Shown here: positions 36,402 through 44,666 of the stretch, piece after piece | Layout of the letters: every line of letters begins with the position of its first letter | Numbering within the stretch: position 1 is the first letter of the stretch | Assembly (NCBI RefSeq): GCF_023078335.1 | Contig: NZ_CP095550.1 | Coordinates: 3,268,001-3,332,000 of the forward strand | Reading direction: 5' to 3' | Source: Metabacillus endolithicus | Lineage (GTDB): Bacteria > Bacillota > Bacilli > Bacillales > Bacillaceae | DNA length: 64,000 bases | Notes under the pieces: generated by a model | Seen by the model: only the letters and a program-made list of their open reading frames with translations | Databases searched by the model: none | Told to the model about the DNA's origin: nothing | Program-made: the position numbers and the translations under genes

Positions 36402-37758
36402 CATAAAATCCTTTCAGTGTAATTTTAAAGCATGTTCCTTTATTTAACTGGCTTTCAACTGTAATGTTTCCACCGTGAGCACCTACTATTTCTTTTACTA
36501 TGGATAATCCTAACCCGTAACCTCCTGTTAATCTTGAACGTGATTTTTCAACTCTATATAAACGATCAAAGATATATGGTAAATCTTCATCAGGTATCCC
36601 TATGCCTTGGTCTTTAACAATTATGTTTACGAAATTATTTTCATTTGTTATTTCTATTTGAGTCAATGAATTCATTTCAGAATATTTTAAAGAGTTATCC
36701 AATAAATTTAATAAGATTTGCTCAAACCTAGTTGGATCAATATCTACAACAGCTTCAGTTTTACATGTGAATTCAAGTTTTACTCCTTTACTTTTGAAAG
36801 CTGGCTTCATTTTTTGAAAAATGGAATTCATAAAGGAGCAAATATTTATCTTTTCTTTTGAGATAGGAAAAGTATTTTGATCCATTTTTGCTAAATCAAA
36901 CAGTTCTTTAAGCAGGTCACCAACATGGTTGGATTCTTCATAAATGATGTCTAAATAATTTAGCCGTTCCTTCTCTGATATATTTTCTCTTCTAGCAATA
37001 TCTGTATAGCCTTTAATGTAGGTAAGTGGAGTACGTAGTTCATGAGAAATACTGGCTAAAAACTCGGTTCTCTCTTTTTTTAGATAGTTTAAGTCGTTTG
37101 CAAGTGTTTGGATAGAAGTTGATAACTCACCAATTTCATCTTTTGAAGCCTTTGGTAAAGAAACTGAAAAATCACCATTGCTTATTTTTCTTGTAGCTTC
37201 CTTCATTGATATCAATGGTTTTGTAAGAGCTTTTGATAAAAAGAATATGGTAATCAACATGAAAAATAAAATGAGCACTGAAGCCAAAATAAAATGTTCA
37301 TTTAATCGTGAAATGAAATGTTGAATTTGGTCTGTACTTTTGAACATATAAACATAACCAATATGTCCGTTTGGTGTTTTAAATGAGGAAACCGTAGAAA
37401 TATATGGTGTGTTTTGCCAATCTGATTGTAGGATTAGACCTTCATTTAGTGCTTCTAGGTCAAGAATATTTCTTGTTAATATCTTGTCCATCTCAGCATC
37501 TATTTGTTTAGATGATATCTTAATTTTCCCAATATCATCAGTTATGACTACTTCTGTTTCAGTTTCTGTCTCCATAACTTGAATATGATGTAATGTTGTT
37601 TCATCGTATGAAATTTCCAAAACATCACTATGACTATTTCCTCGTGATTTTAATGACTCCAATTCTTCATTAACAAGAGAATGCACAACATTGCGATGTA
37701 AGAAAAACATAGAAGATGCTTCAATAATAAAAATACAGATAAAAAACCAAAGCCTCAA
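36376..37758 (-). CDS. Membrane sensor histidine kinase, possible frameshift at its start
   Basis: A roughly 460-residue kinase: first membrane helix at the N terminus, an extracytoplasmic domain of about 130 residues, a second helix (ILASVLILFFMLITIFFLS), HAMP, HisKA with His in SISHELRTPLTYIKG, and HATPase with DQGIGIPDEDL and GYGLGLSI. The frame begins at a TTG without a clear ribosome site. An ATG at 37777 with AAGGTG upstream encodes MKISIKL in another frame and would join as MKISIKLRLWFF if one base were removed. The 3' end overlaps the regulator gene. The stimulus may be copper-related, from context only. Confidence 0.82.
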   Translation of the reverse strand: MRLWFFICIFIIEASSMFFLHRNVVHSLVNEELESLKSRGNSHSDVLEISYDETTLHHIQVMETETETEVVITDDIGKIKISSKQIDAEMDKILTRNILDLEALNEGLILQSDWQNTPYISTVSSFKTPNGHIGYVYMFKSTDQIQHFISRLNEHFILASVLILFFMLITIFFLSKALTKPLISMKEATRKISNGDFSVSLPKASKDEIGELSTSIQTLANDLNYLKKERTEFLASISHELRTPLTYIKGYTDIARRENISEKERLNYLDIIYEESNHVGDLLKELFDLAKMDQNTFPISKEKINICSFMNSIFQKMKPAFKSKGVKLEFTCKTEAVVDIDPTRFEQILLNLLDNSLKYSEMNSLTQIEITNENNFVNIIVKDQGIGIPDEDLPYIFDRLYRVEKSRSRLTGGYGLGLSIVKEIVGAHGGNITVESQLNKGTCFKITLKGFYDDNNFVNR

Positions 37759-37932
37759 GTTTGATTGAAATTTTCATAAACTACACCTTTTTATCGTTAT
37801 AAGAGTATTGTAATAAGAAATTGTTGAGAAAATATGCAGATTTGGTGTAACTAATGAAATACAGTAAAATGCAAACTTTCTCCACATTTTTTTATTATCA
37901 TGAAAAAAACCTTTGTTTTAGAGGTGGTATAA

Positions 37933-38232
37933 ATGCAATTAACACTAACTAAATCGGGACAAGTTTATCTTCCAAATTGTATCAGAAAAGAGCTAAATCT
38001 CGAAGCAGGTGATAACATCTATATTTTTGTAGATAATAAAGCAATTATCTTGGCAAAAGAAGCATGTGAAAAAGAAAATCAATGCATACTCAGCAATAGG
38101 GGGACACTCCATATTCCTGTTGAGATAAGAAGAATTTGTAAAATAACATCTGCCCTGAAGTTTAACGTAATTCGAAACATTGAAGATAAGAGAATTGTTT
38201 TAAGTAAAGGCGAATACGAAACTGAAGGATAA
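37933..38232 (+). CDS. Protein of two tandem AbrB-fold (swapped-hairpin) units
   Basis: A 99-residue protein. Two copies of the AbrB/MazE/SpoVT motif lie in one chain: LTKSGQVYLPNCIRKELNL (about 4-22) and LSNRGTLHIPVEIRRICKI (about 53-71), each followed by a hairpin ending in IILAKE or IVLSKG. Usual AbrB proteins have one unit and dimerise; this could fold as a pseudo-dimer. DNA binding is expected but targets are unknown. It is divergent from the kinase operon. ATG after GAGGTGG. Confidence 0.75.
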   Translation: MQLTLTKSGQVYLPNCIRKELNLEAGDNIYIFVDNKAIILAKEACEKENQCILSNRGTLHIPVEIRRICKITSALKFNVIRNIEDKRIVLSKGEYETEG

Positions 38233-38291
38233 ATTGAAAATAATTGTGGATAATACTCTTGTAAAAAAAGATAATAAAGGAGAGTTTTTGT

Positions 38292-38453
38292 ATGAACAAA
38301 GCAGATCTTCAAGAATGTATTTCAGAATGCGAAAGTGCATTATCTCATTTAAATAATGCAATTGGTAAAGCACATGAGCAATCAAAACAAAGAATGCAAC
38401 ATGCTGTAAAAGACTTAGAAGAATGTATTGCAGAATGTCGAAGCCTCCTTTAA
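38292..38453 (+). CDS. 53-residue cysteine-pair helical protein
   Basis: Starts MNKADLQECISECESAL and ends ECIAECRSLL, so two Cys-x3-Cys pairs lie at either end of a predicted helical hairpin rich in His, Gln and Asn. A strong AAAGGAGAG precedes the ATG and a terminator follows, so it is very probably expressed. Cys-x3-Cys on helices is the pattern of metal-binding four-helix Csp proteins, one of which lies 650 bp away on the other strand. I do not recognise a named family. Confidence 0.7.
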   Translation: MNKADLQECISECESALSHLNNAIGKAHEQSKQRMQHAVKDLEECIAECRSLL

Positions 38454-38455
38454 AA

Positions 38456-38486
38456 ACTAAAAAACCTCCAATTGGAGGTCTTTTAG
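38456..38486. terminator. Terminator after the 53-residue protein
   Basis: AACCTCC-AATT-GGAGGT stem with TTTTAG after it and AAAA before it. Confidence 0.8.
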
Positions 38487-38496
38487 TAAGATAGTT

Positions 38497-38949
38497 TTAT
38501 TCTTCATCTTCTAGCTCCTCAATTAATTTCTTCATTTCATCTATTTCTTTACGTTGAGCTTTAATAATTCCATCTGCTAGTTCCCTTACTCTGGGGTCAG
38601 ATATTTTTGCACGTTCACTAGTTAATATCGCAATGGAATGATGGGGAATCATGGCTTCCATATAGTCGGTATCATCCACGTATGCTTGACTTCGTAATAA
38701 GAAAAGTGAAAGCGAGAAAACAAGAACACTAACAATTGCAATCCCGATATTTACTTTTCTGTTTTTTAGCATACGGTACATAAACCCTAACATAATAATA
38801 GTCATCGAAGCCCCCATTAACAGAGCCATATAAAGCCTTGATTCGCTAAAAAAGACATGATCTAGACTGTAAGTGCTTAAATATTTAAATACAAACATGA
38901 CAATAGTTGAGGTGATGATCATCCCAGCAAATTTAAAGTATTGTTTCAT
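38497..38949 (-). CDS. DUF305-type membrane protein
   Basis: A roughly 150-residue protein with about three N-terminal helices and a soluble C-terminal DUF305-like segment, DTDYMEAMIPHHSIAILTSE, carrying the conserved M-x-x-H-H. The end is strongly charged (EEMKK-type coiled helix and EELEDEE). DUF305 proteins are common in copper-resistance loci and are probably metal-binding. The start at 38949 is eight bases after AAAGGAG; a GTG at 38955 is too close to it. Confidence 0.8.
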   Translation of the reverse strand: MKQYFKFAGMIITSTIVMFVFKYLSTYSLDHVFFSESRLYMALLMGASMTIIMLGFMYRMLKNRKVNIGIAIVSVLVFSLSLFLLRSQAYVDDTDYMEAMIPHHSIAILTSERAKISDPRVRELADGIIKAQRKEIDEMKKLIEELEDEE

Positions 38950-39099
38950 AATCACGACTCCTTTCTTGACTATTTACATAGTGTTTTTCCCAATTAGTAA
39001 CCAAGTATTCGTACATTCTTATTAATCAGAATATAGATTAAAGAGCAAAGCAAACAATGCTCTGCTCATGAAGATAAACAGTTGTTATTCATATTCTTG

Positions 39100-39428
39100 T
39101 TATGAAGCCATTTCGCGACATGCTTCTGCACACCTAAAACAAGATTCAGCACATTTTGTGCAATGTTCATGCTCATGTTGTTCACACTCTTTTCCGCATG
39201 CCTCACATATTTCAGCACACAGTTTACAAATTTGCTCAGCAAATGCCTATTGGTTTGCATCGCTTTTGCTGCAAAACTACAAATATCTGCACATTCTCTG
39301 TCTAGACGAATGCAGTTTGTCATCATCCCTATATTTTCTTCTTTAAGGCATGCACTATAACAAACATTACAAGCCTCCATGCATTCTAAGCATGCTTGGA
39401 TACATTCTTTATATTGTTGATTAAACAT
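39100..39428 (-). pseudogene. Four-helix-bundle copper storage protein (Csp/DUF326), frameshifted
   Basis: The first 60 residues are typical: YKECIQACLECMEAC, CYSACLKEENIG, RLDRECADICSFAAKAM. After MQTN the annotated frame loses its cysteines. The neighbouring frame instead reads AFAEQICKLCAEIC, ACGKECEQHEHEHCTKC and FRCAEACREMAS, then stops at 39100, exactly the family's C-terminal half. One missing base near 39246-39248 explains it. Intact, the protein would line a four-helix core with Cys and hold many Cu(I) ions. Good GGAGG before the ATG. Confidence 0.85.
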
Positions 39429-39662
39429 ATCGAATACCTCCTAATTTTTTTCATTATTAATAGTACCCGTCCAATACAAAAAATAACGCAATTCTAACAA
39501 ACTCCTTAGAATCTGCATATTTTATGAAAGAACACTAACATAAAAAAACTTTCCAAAATTGAAGGCTGGCTTCTTATATTTTTGACAAACTTAAGTACTT
39601 GCACGAGAGCTTATTAATAAAGCATATGATAAGTTGAAATCGGTACAAGAGGAGGGAAAATC

Positions 39663-40580
39663 ATGCATTCATATAGTTATATTTATCCATATGATCCATA
39701 CTATATTAGATATTATAGTGCTACAAATAACACTCAACTTTTAATGGATATCCAAAAAGCTATAAACGCAGAATATAGTGCGATTTACTGTTATGAAAAA
39801 TTGGCTAAGCTTGCACCTAAACAGAATGAAAAGGAGCGAATACTTGAGATACAAAAAGACGAGAGACAGCACCTTGAGGAGTTTAGTGGGATTTATAAAA
39901 ATTTAACAGGTATGCAGCCATCCTATAAAATTATTGAAGAATGTCCGGATACGTATAGAGAAGGCATAGAATTTGCTTTTAAGGATGAGCAGGAAGCGGT
40001 CGATTTTTATTTAGATATTGCAGATCAAGCTCAAGATCCTTTTATTAAAGAAAGATTTCGTCGAGCAGCAGCAGATGAGCAGAATCACGCTATTTGGTTT
40101 TTGTTTTTTTTATCAAAAAGACAAAATGTACGAAAAAGCACTCGACAAGTTGAAAACTATGGAGCAAAAGGAGCTCTCAGTGCACCTACACTGACCATAC
40201 CCGATATGTTAACTTATGCTCTTCAAGATGAATATTTAGCACAGGCAAGGTATGATGATATTTTAGGGAAATTTGGTTATATACGCACTTTTGCACGAAT
40301 TAAAGAAGCTGAATTGAGACATATAAGTGCACTATTACCACTTTTTAATCGTTATCAGTTGAGTATTCCTGAAGACGTTTCAAATTTATATGTAACAACT
40401 CCCCAAAATGTTAAGGCGGCTTATTCCGCTGGAGTTCAAGGAGAAATTGACAATATTTCAATGTATGAGAAATTTCTCTCACAAAATATACCTAATGATG
40501 TGAAAGTAGTCTTTTCCCAGCTACGAAATGCTTCCTTAAATCATCTCGAGGCTTTTAAAAGGGGCCTAGAAAGAAATTAA
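39663..40580 (+). CDS. Double ferritin-like (rubrerythrin plus DUF2202-type) protein
   Basis: A 305-residue protein with a Tyr-rich N terminus (MHSYSYIYPYDPYYIRYY) and two four-helix ferritin-like units. Unit 1 (about 28-155) has NAEYSAIYCYE, DERQHLEEF, FKDEQEAVDFY and DEQNHAIWF, giving the E/ExxH di-iron ligand pattern. Unit 2 (about 185-303) has QDEYLAQARYDDIL, EAELRHISALL, GEIDNISMYE and SLNHLEAF, like DUF2202 proteins. Both sites look complete. Role in iron, copper or peroxide handling is inferred. Strong GGAGGG before the ATG. Confidence 0.82.
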   Translation: MHSYSYIYPYDPYYIRYYSATNNTQLLMDIQKAINAEYSAIYCYEKLAKLAPKQNEKERILEIQKDERQHLEEFSGIYKNLTGMQPSYKIIEECPDTYREGIEFAFKDEQEAVDFYLDIADQAQDPFIKERFRRAAADEQNHAIWFLFFLSKRQNVRKSTRQVENYGAKGALSAPTLTIPDMLTYALQDEYLAQARYDDILGKFGYIRTFARIKEAELRHISALLPLFNRYQLSIPEDVSNLYVTTPQNVKAAYSAGVQGEIDNISMYEKFLSQNIPNDVKVVFSQLRNASLNHLEAFKRGLERN

Positions 40581-40593
40581 GAGATTTTAGCAG

Positions 40594-40640
40594 GAAAAGT
40601 ATAATAGGAAGAGTTGCTTCTCCTTTATACTTTTCTTTTA
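40594..40640 (+). terminator. Terminator of the ferritin-like gene
   Basis: AAAAGTATAA...TTATACTTTT with an inner AGGA/TCCT arm, followed by CTTTT. Confidence 0.8.
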
Positions 40641-40865
40641 AAAAAGAATGACTTCAGAGTTCATTGAATTGAGAAGCCATACCACATCAAAGGCATCTTG
40701 CCTAGTTAAAGCTTTGTTCTCCTGAAAACGAGGTTTATTTAGTTTTCATCACCGCATGAGATTTTTTATACTTTCAAGCAGTGGAGTTTTTATCCATCTT
40801 CTTAAATTTGCAGTAGTTGTAGCACCTGCTACTTTTCCCCAATAATAACTTTTTATCCATTTAAT
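40638..40865 (-). pseudogene. Decayed small gene with two adjacent in-frame TGA codons
   Basis: On the minus strand a single frame reads KSYYWGKVAGATTTANLRRW, then IKTPLLESIKNLMR, two TGA codons, KLNKPRFQENKALTRQDAF and DVVWLLNSMN before a TAA. The composition looks protein-like on both sides of the double stop. An AAGGGGTG with an ATG lies at the 5' end, but the ATG (40860) is in another frame; losing one A would join it. The second half resembles the end of domains such as SLH repeats only loosely. Probably a dead gene. Confidence 0.45.
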
Positions 40866-40913
40866 TCACCCCTTTTCATTTATACCTATACCCGTACACA
40901 CATAAATAAGCAA

Positions 40914-40931
40914 TTGTGATAAATATCACAA
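40914..40931. promoter_or_regulatory. FNR/CRP-type palindrome upstream of yrk cluster 1
   Basis: TTGTGATAAATATCACAA contains TGTGA-N6-TCACA, the exact consensus of Bacillus Fnr boxes. It is about 130 bp before the yrkF start, so oxygen-responsive control is possible. Confidence 0.6.
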
Positions 40932-40998
40932 GTAATAGATATTAATGGAAAAAAGAAAGAGACATATTAAAATATTCTAAACAAATTCTAATATTGAC

Positions 40999-41024
40999 TC
41001 GTATGCTTATCTTAGAGCGTACGA
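40999..41024. promoter_or_regulatory. Inverted repeat in the yrkF-1 leader
   Basis: TCGTATGCT and AGCGTACGA form 9-bp arms with one mismatch around an 8-base centre, directly after a TTGACT (40994-40999). It may be an operator or a leader hairpin; I cannot assign a regulator. Confidence 0.45.
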
Positions 41025-41062
41025 TGGTCAAGCAATAATAAAGTTGGATAGGAGGGACTTGG

Positions 41063-41638
41063 ATGCAAGTAACAGTTAATAAAATTTTGGATGCTAAAGG
41101 GTTAGCTTGTCCTATGCCTATTGTAAAAACAAAAAAGGAAATGACCGCACTTGACCCGGGACAGGTTATGGAAATACAAGCTACTGATAAAGGATCAACA
41201 GCTGATCTTAGAGCTTGGGCAGATAGCACTGGTAACCAATATTTAGGCACAATTGAAGAAGGGGATGTTCTTAAACATTACCTACGAAAGGCTAGTGCTG
41301 AGGAAGAGAAATCCGAATCGAAGCACCCCGACGTGGCAAATTTAGAAGAATTGCTAAATCGCCTTAATGGAAGTGAAAAGATAACGATTTTAGATGTCAG
41401 AGAACCAGCTGAATATGCTTTTGGTCATATTCCAGGATCTATTAATATACCTCTTGGAGAACTAGAAGAGCGATTTGAAGAATTAAGTAATGATGCCGAA
41501 GATCTCCATATTATCTGTAGAACTGGTAGTCGTAGTGATTTTGCTGCCCAAAAGCTTACAGAAAAAGGTTTTAAAAATGTGAAAAATGTAGAACCAGGTA
41601 TGAAGGATTGGCATGGTCCTATTGATAAAACTCATTAA
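41063..41638 (+). CDS. yrkF: TusA-rhodanese fusion sulfurtransferase (YrkF-type), copy 1
   Basis: A 191-residue two-domain persulfide carrier. The TusA domain (1-80) has the persulfidated Cys in KGLACPMPIVKTKK, and the rhodanese domain (about 95-188) has active-site loop IICRTGSRSDF. It would shuttle sulfane sulfur between low-molecular thiols, DsrE-like proteins and the dioxygenase YrkH. It heads a tightly packed yrkF-yrkE-yrkH-yrkI-yrkJ operon. A second copy lies at 46935. ATG after GGAGGG. Confidence 0.9.
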   Translation: MQVTVNKILDAKGLACPMPIVKTKKEMTALDPGQVMEIQATDKGSTADLRAWADSTGNQYLGTIEEGDVLKHYLRKASAEEEKSESKHPDVANLEELLNRLNGSEKITILDVREPAEYAFGHIPGSINIPLGELEERFEELSNDAEDLHIICRTGSRSDFAAQKLTEKGFKNVKNVEPGMKDWHGPIDKTH

Positions 41639-41650
41639 GGAGGAAGAAAT

Positions 41651-42040
41651 ATGAAAGTAGCTATTATTGCAGCAAATGGTGGCATGTTTGATGCATATAA
41701 GGTTTTCAATATTGCTACTGCGGCAGCTGCTACAGATGCGGAAGTAGGGATTTTTTTTACTTTTGAAGGTTTAAATTTAATTCATAAAGAAGCATATAAA
41801 AACTTACCAATGCCAGCTGGTACAGAACATTTTCAAGAAGGCTTTAAAAAAGCAAATGTTCCACCGGTTGAAGAGCTTGTTTCAATGGCAAGTGAAATGG
41901 GTGTAAAAATGATTGCATGTCAAATGACAATGGATGTTATGAGCTTAGAAAAAGAACAATTTATAGAAGGCATTGATGTAGGTGGAGCTGTAACATTTTT
42001 AACTTTTGCAAAAGATGCAGATGTTACATTAACTTTTTAA
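41651..42040 (+). CDS. yrkE: DsrE/DsrF-like sulfur carrier (YrkE-type), copy 1
   Basis: A 129-residue DsrE-family protein. The conserved Cys is in MIACQMTMDVMSL, equivalent to the persulfide-carrying Cys of this family, and the N-terminal strand is VAIIAANGGMFDAYK. It probably takes sulfane sulfur from TusA-type partners. Shorter than the second copy at 45683 (159 residues), which has an extra helical insert. Twelve bases separate it from yrkF. Confidence 0.87.
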   Translation: MKVAIIAANGGMFDAYKVFNIATAAAATDAEVGIFFTFEGLNLIHKEAYKNLPMPAGTEHFQEGFKKANVPPVEELVSMASEMGVKMIACQMTMDVMSLEKEQFIEGIDVGGAVTFLTFAKDADVTLTF

Positions 42041-42087
42041 ATCAATATGGAATCAACATGTTGTTTTAATAGATGGGAGGTTAAACT

Positions 42088-43224
42088 ATGGCTATTGAAA
42101 CAGATGTTAAAACAATTACGGTAAAAGAGTTAGCAAAAAAGGTCATCAATCATGAGGATGTATTTATTATAGATGCCCGTAATACTGATGATTTTGACGA
42201 TTGGAAAATAGAGGGAAAAAACGTCGAAATTATGAATGCTCCTTATTTTGAATTATTAGAGGGAGTCGATTCTATCGTAGATAAGTTGCCAAAAAGTAAG
42301 GAAATTTATGTTGTGTGTGCAAAAGGTGGATCTTCAGAGTTTGTCGCACAGCAAATTGCAGAGGCTGGATTTACGGATGTTTATTCCGTAGCGGGTGGTA
42401 TGAAGGCTTGGAGTGAGCATTTAGAGCCCATCAAGATTGGTGTTTTAAAAGATGGAGGAGAGCTTTACCAGTTTGTACGTATAGGTAAAGGATGTTTATC
42501 TTATTTGGTTATATCAAACGGAGAGGGAGCGATGATTGATACGAATCGCATGCTAGATCCGTACGAATCGGTTCTTAAAAAACAAGATGTTAAGCTGACT
42601 CATGTATTCGATACACATCTACATGCGGATCATATTTCAGGGGGAAGAAAGCTTGCAGATAAATTTGATGCAAAGTATTACCTTCCCCCAAAGGATGCAA
42701 ACGAGGTTACATTCAATTACGAAGAAATAAATGACGGGGATGAATACACGGTTGGTCAGACAACGATTAAAGTCATCTATTCTCCAGGACATACGATTGG
42801 TAGTACATCTTTCATTATTGATGATCAGTATTTATTGACGGGAGATATTTTATTTATTGATTCAATTGGTCGCCCAGATTTAGCAGGGAAAGCTGAGGAC
42901 TGGGTTGGTGATTTAAGAACCACATTATATAAGCGTTACAAAGAGCTTGCAGATGAGTTATTAGTCTTGCCAGCACATTACATGGGTATCGAAGAAATGA
43001 ATAATGATGGAAGTGTTTCTGAAAAACTGGGTACGTTATATAAAAAAAACCATGGGTTAAATATTACGGATGAAAGTGAATTTAGAAAAACGGTAACTGA
43101 AAATCTTCCTCCGCAACCTAACTCATATCAAGAAATAAGAGAAACAAATATGGGGAAAATTACCCCAGAAGAGGAGCAACAACGTGAGATGGAGATAGGA
43201 CCAAATCGCTGTGCAGTACGTTAA
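42088..43224 (+). CDS. yrkH: Rhodanese-persulfide dioxygenase fusion (YrkH-type), copy 1
   Basis: A 378-residue enzyme with an N-terminal rhodanese (about 10-112; Cys77 in [10 protein letters not shown]) and a metallo-beta-lactamase persulfide dioxygenase (about 120-375; [43 protein letters not shown]). It should oxidise glutathione- or bacillithiol-persulfide to sulfite, with the rhodanese domain feeding or releasing sulfur. The domain order differs from S. aureus CstB, where the dioxygenase comes first. It ends in GPNRCAVR, a Cys also conserved in copy 2. Confidence 0.9.
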   Translation: MAIETDVKTITVKELAKKVINHEDVFIIDARNTDDFDDWKIEGKNVEIMNAPYFELLEGVDSIVDKLPKSKEIYVVCAKGGSSEFVAQQIAEAGFTDVYSVAGGMKAWSEHLEPIKIGVLKDGGELYQFVRIGKGCLSYLVISNGEGAMIDTNRMLDPYESVLKKQDVKLTHVFDTHLHADHISGGRKLADKFDAKYYLPPKDANEVTFNYEEINDGDEYTVGQTTIKVIYSPGHTIGSTSFIIDDQYLLTGDILFIDSIGRPDLAGKAEDWVGDLRTTLYKRYKELADELLVLPAHYMGIEEMNNDGSVSEKLGTLYKKNHGLNITDESEFRKTVTENLPPQPNSYQEIRETNMGKITPEEEQQREMEIGPNRCAVR

Positions 43225-43238
43225 GGAGGACCCTGTTA

Positions 43239-43466
43239 ATGGATGCAAATAAAGTATTAGATTGCAAGGGACTGGCATGTCCTATGCCAATCGTTAAAAC
43301 AAAAAAAGAAATGGATACCTTAAGTTCAGGTGAAGTTCTTGAAGTTCATGCAACAGATAAAGGTGCAAAGAACGATTTAACAGCATGGGCAGAATCAGGT
43401 GGGCATCAATTAGTAAAAGATGAAGAAGACAATGGTGTCTTCAAATTTTGGTTAAAAAAAGGGTAA
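43239..43466 (+). CDS. yrkI: TusA-family sulfur carrier (YrkI-type), copy 1
   Basis: A 75-residue TusA protein with the persulfide Cys in CKGLACPMPIVKTKK and the typical ATDKGAKNDL. It passes sulfane sulfur between the rhodanese/DsrE proteins of the operon. It is 14 bases after yrkH with a strong AAGGAGG. Nearly the same sequence recurs at 45408 and as the N-terminal domains of both YrkF proteins, giving four TusA domains in 6.5 kb. Confidence 0.92.
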   Translation: MDANKVLDCKGLACPMPIVKTKKEMDTLSSGEVLEVHATDKGAKNDLTAWAESGGHQLVKDEEDNGVFKFWLKKG

Positions 43467-43523
43467 TTTTTGAGGAAGGATACTTTAGGGTTATCCTTCC
43501 TTATTGAATGGAGGAGAATGGCT

Positions 43524-44306
43524 ATGGATTTTTTCTTTATTATAGTTATCTTTTTAATAGGATTTGTTGGCTCCTTTATTTCAGGAATGGTTGGTGTGGG
43601 TGGTTCCATCATTAATTTTCCGATGCTATTATACATTCCCCCGTTATTTGGAATGATTGCTTTTACTGCACACGAAGTTTCCGGCATTACTGCCTTTCAA
43701 GTTTTTTTTGCCTCAATAAGTGGTGTGTGGACCTATCGAAAAGGTGGATACTTAAATAAACAGCTAATTTTGTTTATGGGAGGATCTATTCTAATAGGTA
43801 GCTTTATTGGAAGCTATGGATCAAGAATTATGACAGAAGGTGGGATAAATATAGTATATGGGGTATTGGCTCTCATTGCTGTTGTGATGATGTTTATCCC
43901 TAAAAAAGGTGTAGATGACATCCCATTTGATCAAGTGACATTCAACAAATGGCTTGCAGCATCTCTTGCATTAGTAGTTGGGATTGGCGCAGGGATTGTT
44001 GGAGCTGCAGGTGCATTTATTCTTGTACCAATTATGCTTGTTGTATTGAAAATTCCAACGAGAATGACGATTGCTACTTCCTTAGCGATCACATTCATTT
44101 CCTCTCTTGGAGCAACAGTTGGGAAAATTACAACGGGTCAAGTTCAGTACTTTCCAGCATTCATTATGGTCATTGCTAGCTTAATCGCGTCACCTCTTGG
44201 TGCTAATACTGGGAAAAAAATAAATACCAAAATCCTACAATGGATCCTGGCATTATTAATATTAGGAACATCTATTAAAATTTGGTCAGATATTTTATTT
44301 AACTAA
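43524..44306 (+). CDS. yrkJ: TauE/SafE-family sulfite/sulfur exporter (YrkJ-type), copy 1
   Basis: A 260-residue membrane protein with about eight helices in two related halves ([14 protein letters not shown] and [18 protein letters not shown]). It probably exports sulfite or thiosulfate produced by YrkH. The frame opens at 43470, but the ATG at 43524 is nine bases after GGAGG and matches the start of copy 2 (48743). The last 8 bp overlap a small gene on the other strand. Confidence 0.88.
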   Translation: MDFFFIIVIFLIGFVGSFISGMVGVGGSIINFPMLLYIPPLFGMIAFTAHEVSGITAFQVFFASISGVWTYRKGGYLNKQLILFMGGSILIGSFIGSYGSRIMTEGGINIVYGVLALIAVVMMFIPKKGVDDIPFDQVTFNKWLAASLALVVGIGAGIVGAAGAFILVPIMLVVLKIPTRMTIATSLAITFISSLGATVGKITTGQVQYFPAFIMVIASLIASPLGANTGKKINTKILQWILALLILGTSIKIWSDILFN

Positions 44307-44475
44307 TTTTTTTACTTTCTATATATGTTTCAAGAGCAGGATGAAACTCTTTTTTGAAATGATTCTCTGGACATGTTTTTATAACAATATTGCTTAAGAA
44401 GTTTGTTTTTGTCGTAATCAACTGTTTATGGCATGTAGGACATTTTTCAGTAAATAATGATTTTAGAAAACCCAA
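44299..44475 (-). CDS. Small CPTC zinc-ribbon-like protein
   Basis: A roughly 58-residue protein with [10 protein letters not shown] and a second Cys/His part ([14 protein letters not shown]), resembling a small zinc-binding knuckle. The TTG at 44475 is eight bases after AGAGGTGG; a GTG at 44487 overlaps that site. No family recognised. It is antisense and tail-overlapping with yrkJ-1 and may be a regulator or structural protein; function unknown. Confidence 0.5.
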   Translation of the reverse strand: MGFLKSLFTEKCPTCHKQLITTKTNFLSNIVIKTCPENHFKKEFHPALETYIESKKIS

Positions 44476-44589
44476 TATAAGTTCCACCTCTTTTAAGTCA
44501 TTAATTCACATTGATATACTTGGTATTATACAGAAGAATTATAGAAAACTCAATCAAGTTAGAAACTAAGATAAATGAATATTAAGCTG

Positions 44590-44618
44590 TTGACAATATA
44601 CCCTAGGTGGTATATTAT
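44590..44618 (+). promoter_or_regulatory. Promoter with CstR-like operator in its spacer (site A)
   Basis: TTGACA (44590-44595), 17 bases, TATTAT (44613-44618). The spacer holds ATATACC-CTAGGT-GGTATAT, a perfect 7-bp-arm palindrome of the CsoR/CstR type, ideally placed to repress the rhodanese-cstR unit. Confidence 0.8.
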
Positions 44619-44666
44619 GAGTCTTGTAAGTTGTTCCTTGCTACAAATTAGGGAGGAGCTAGTAAC

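Noticed and set aside
43406..43687. Minus-strand gene opposite yrkI/yrkJ copy 1
   Set aside because: Shadow frame of two well-supported genes with no start site.
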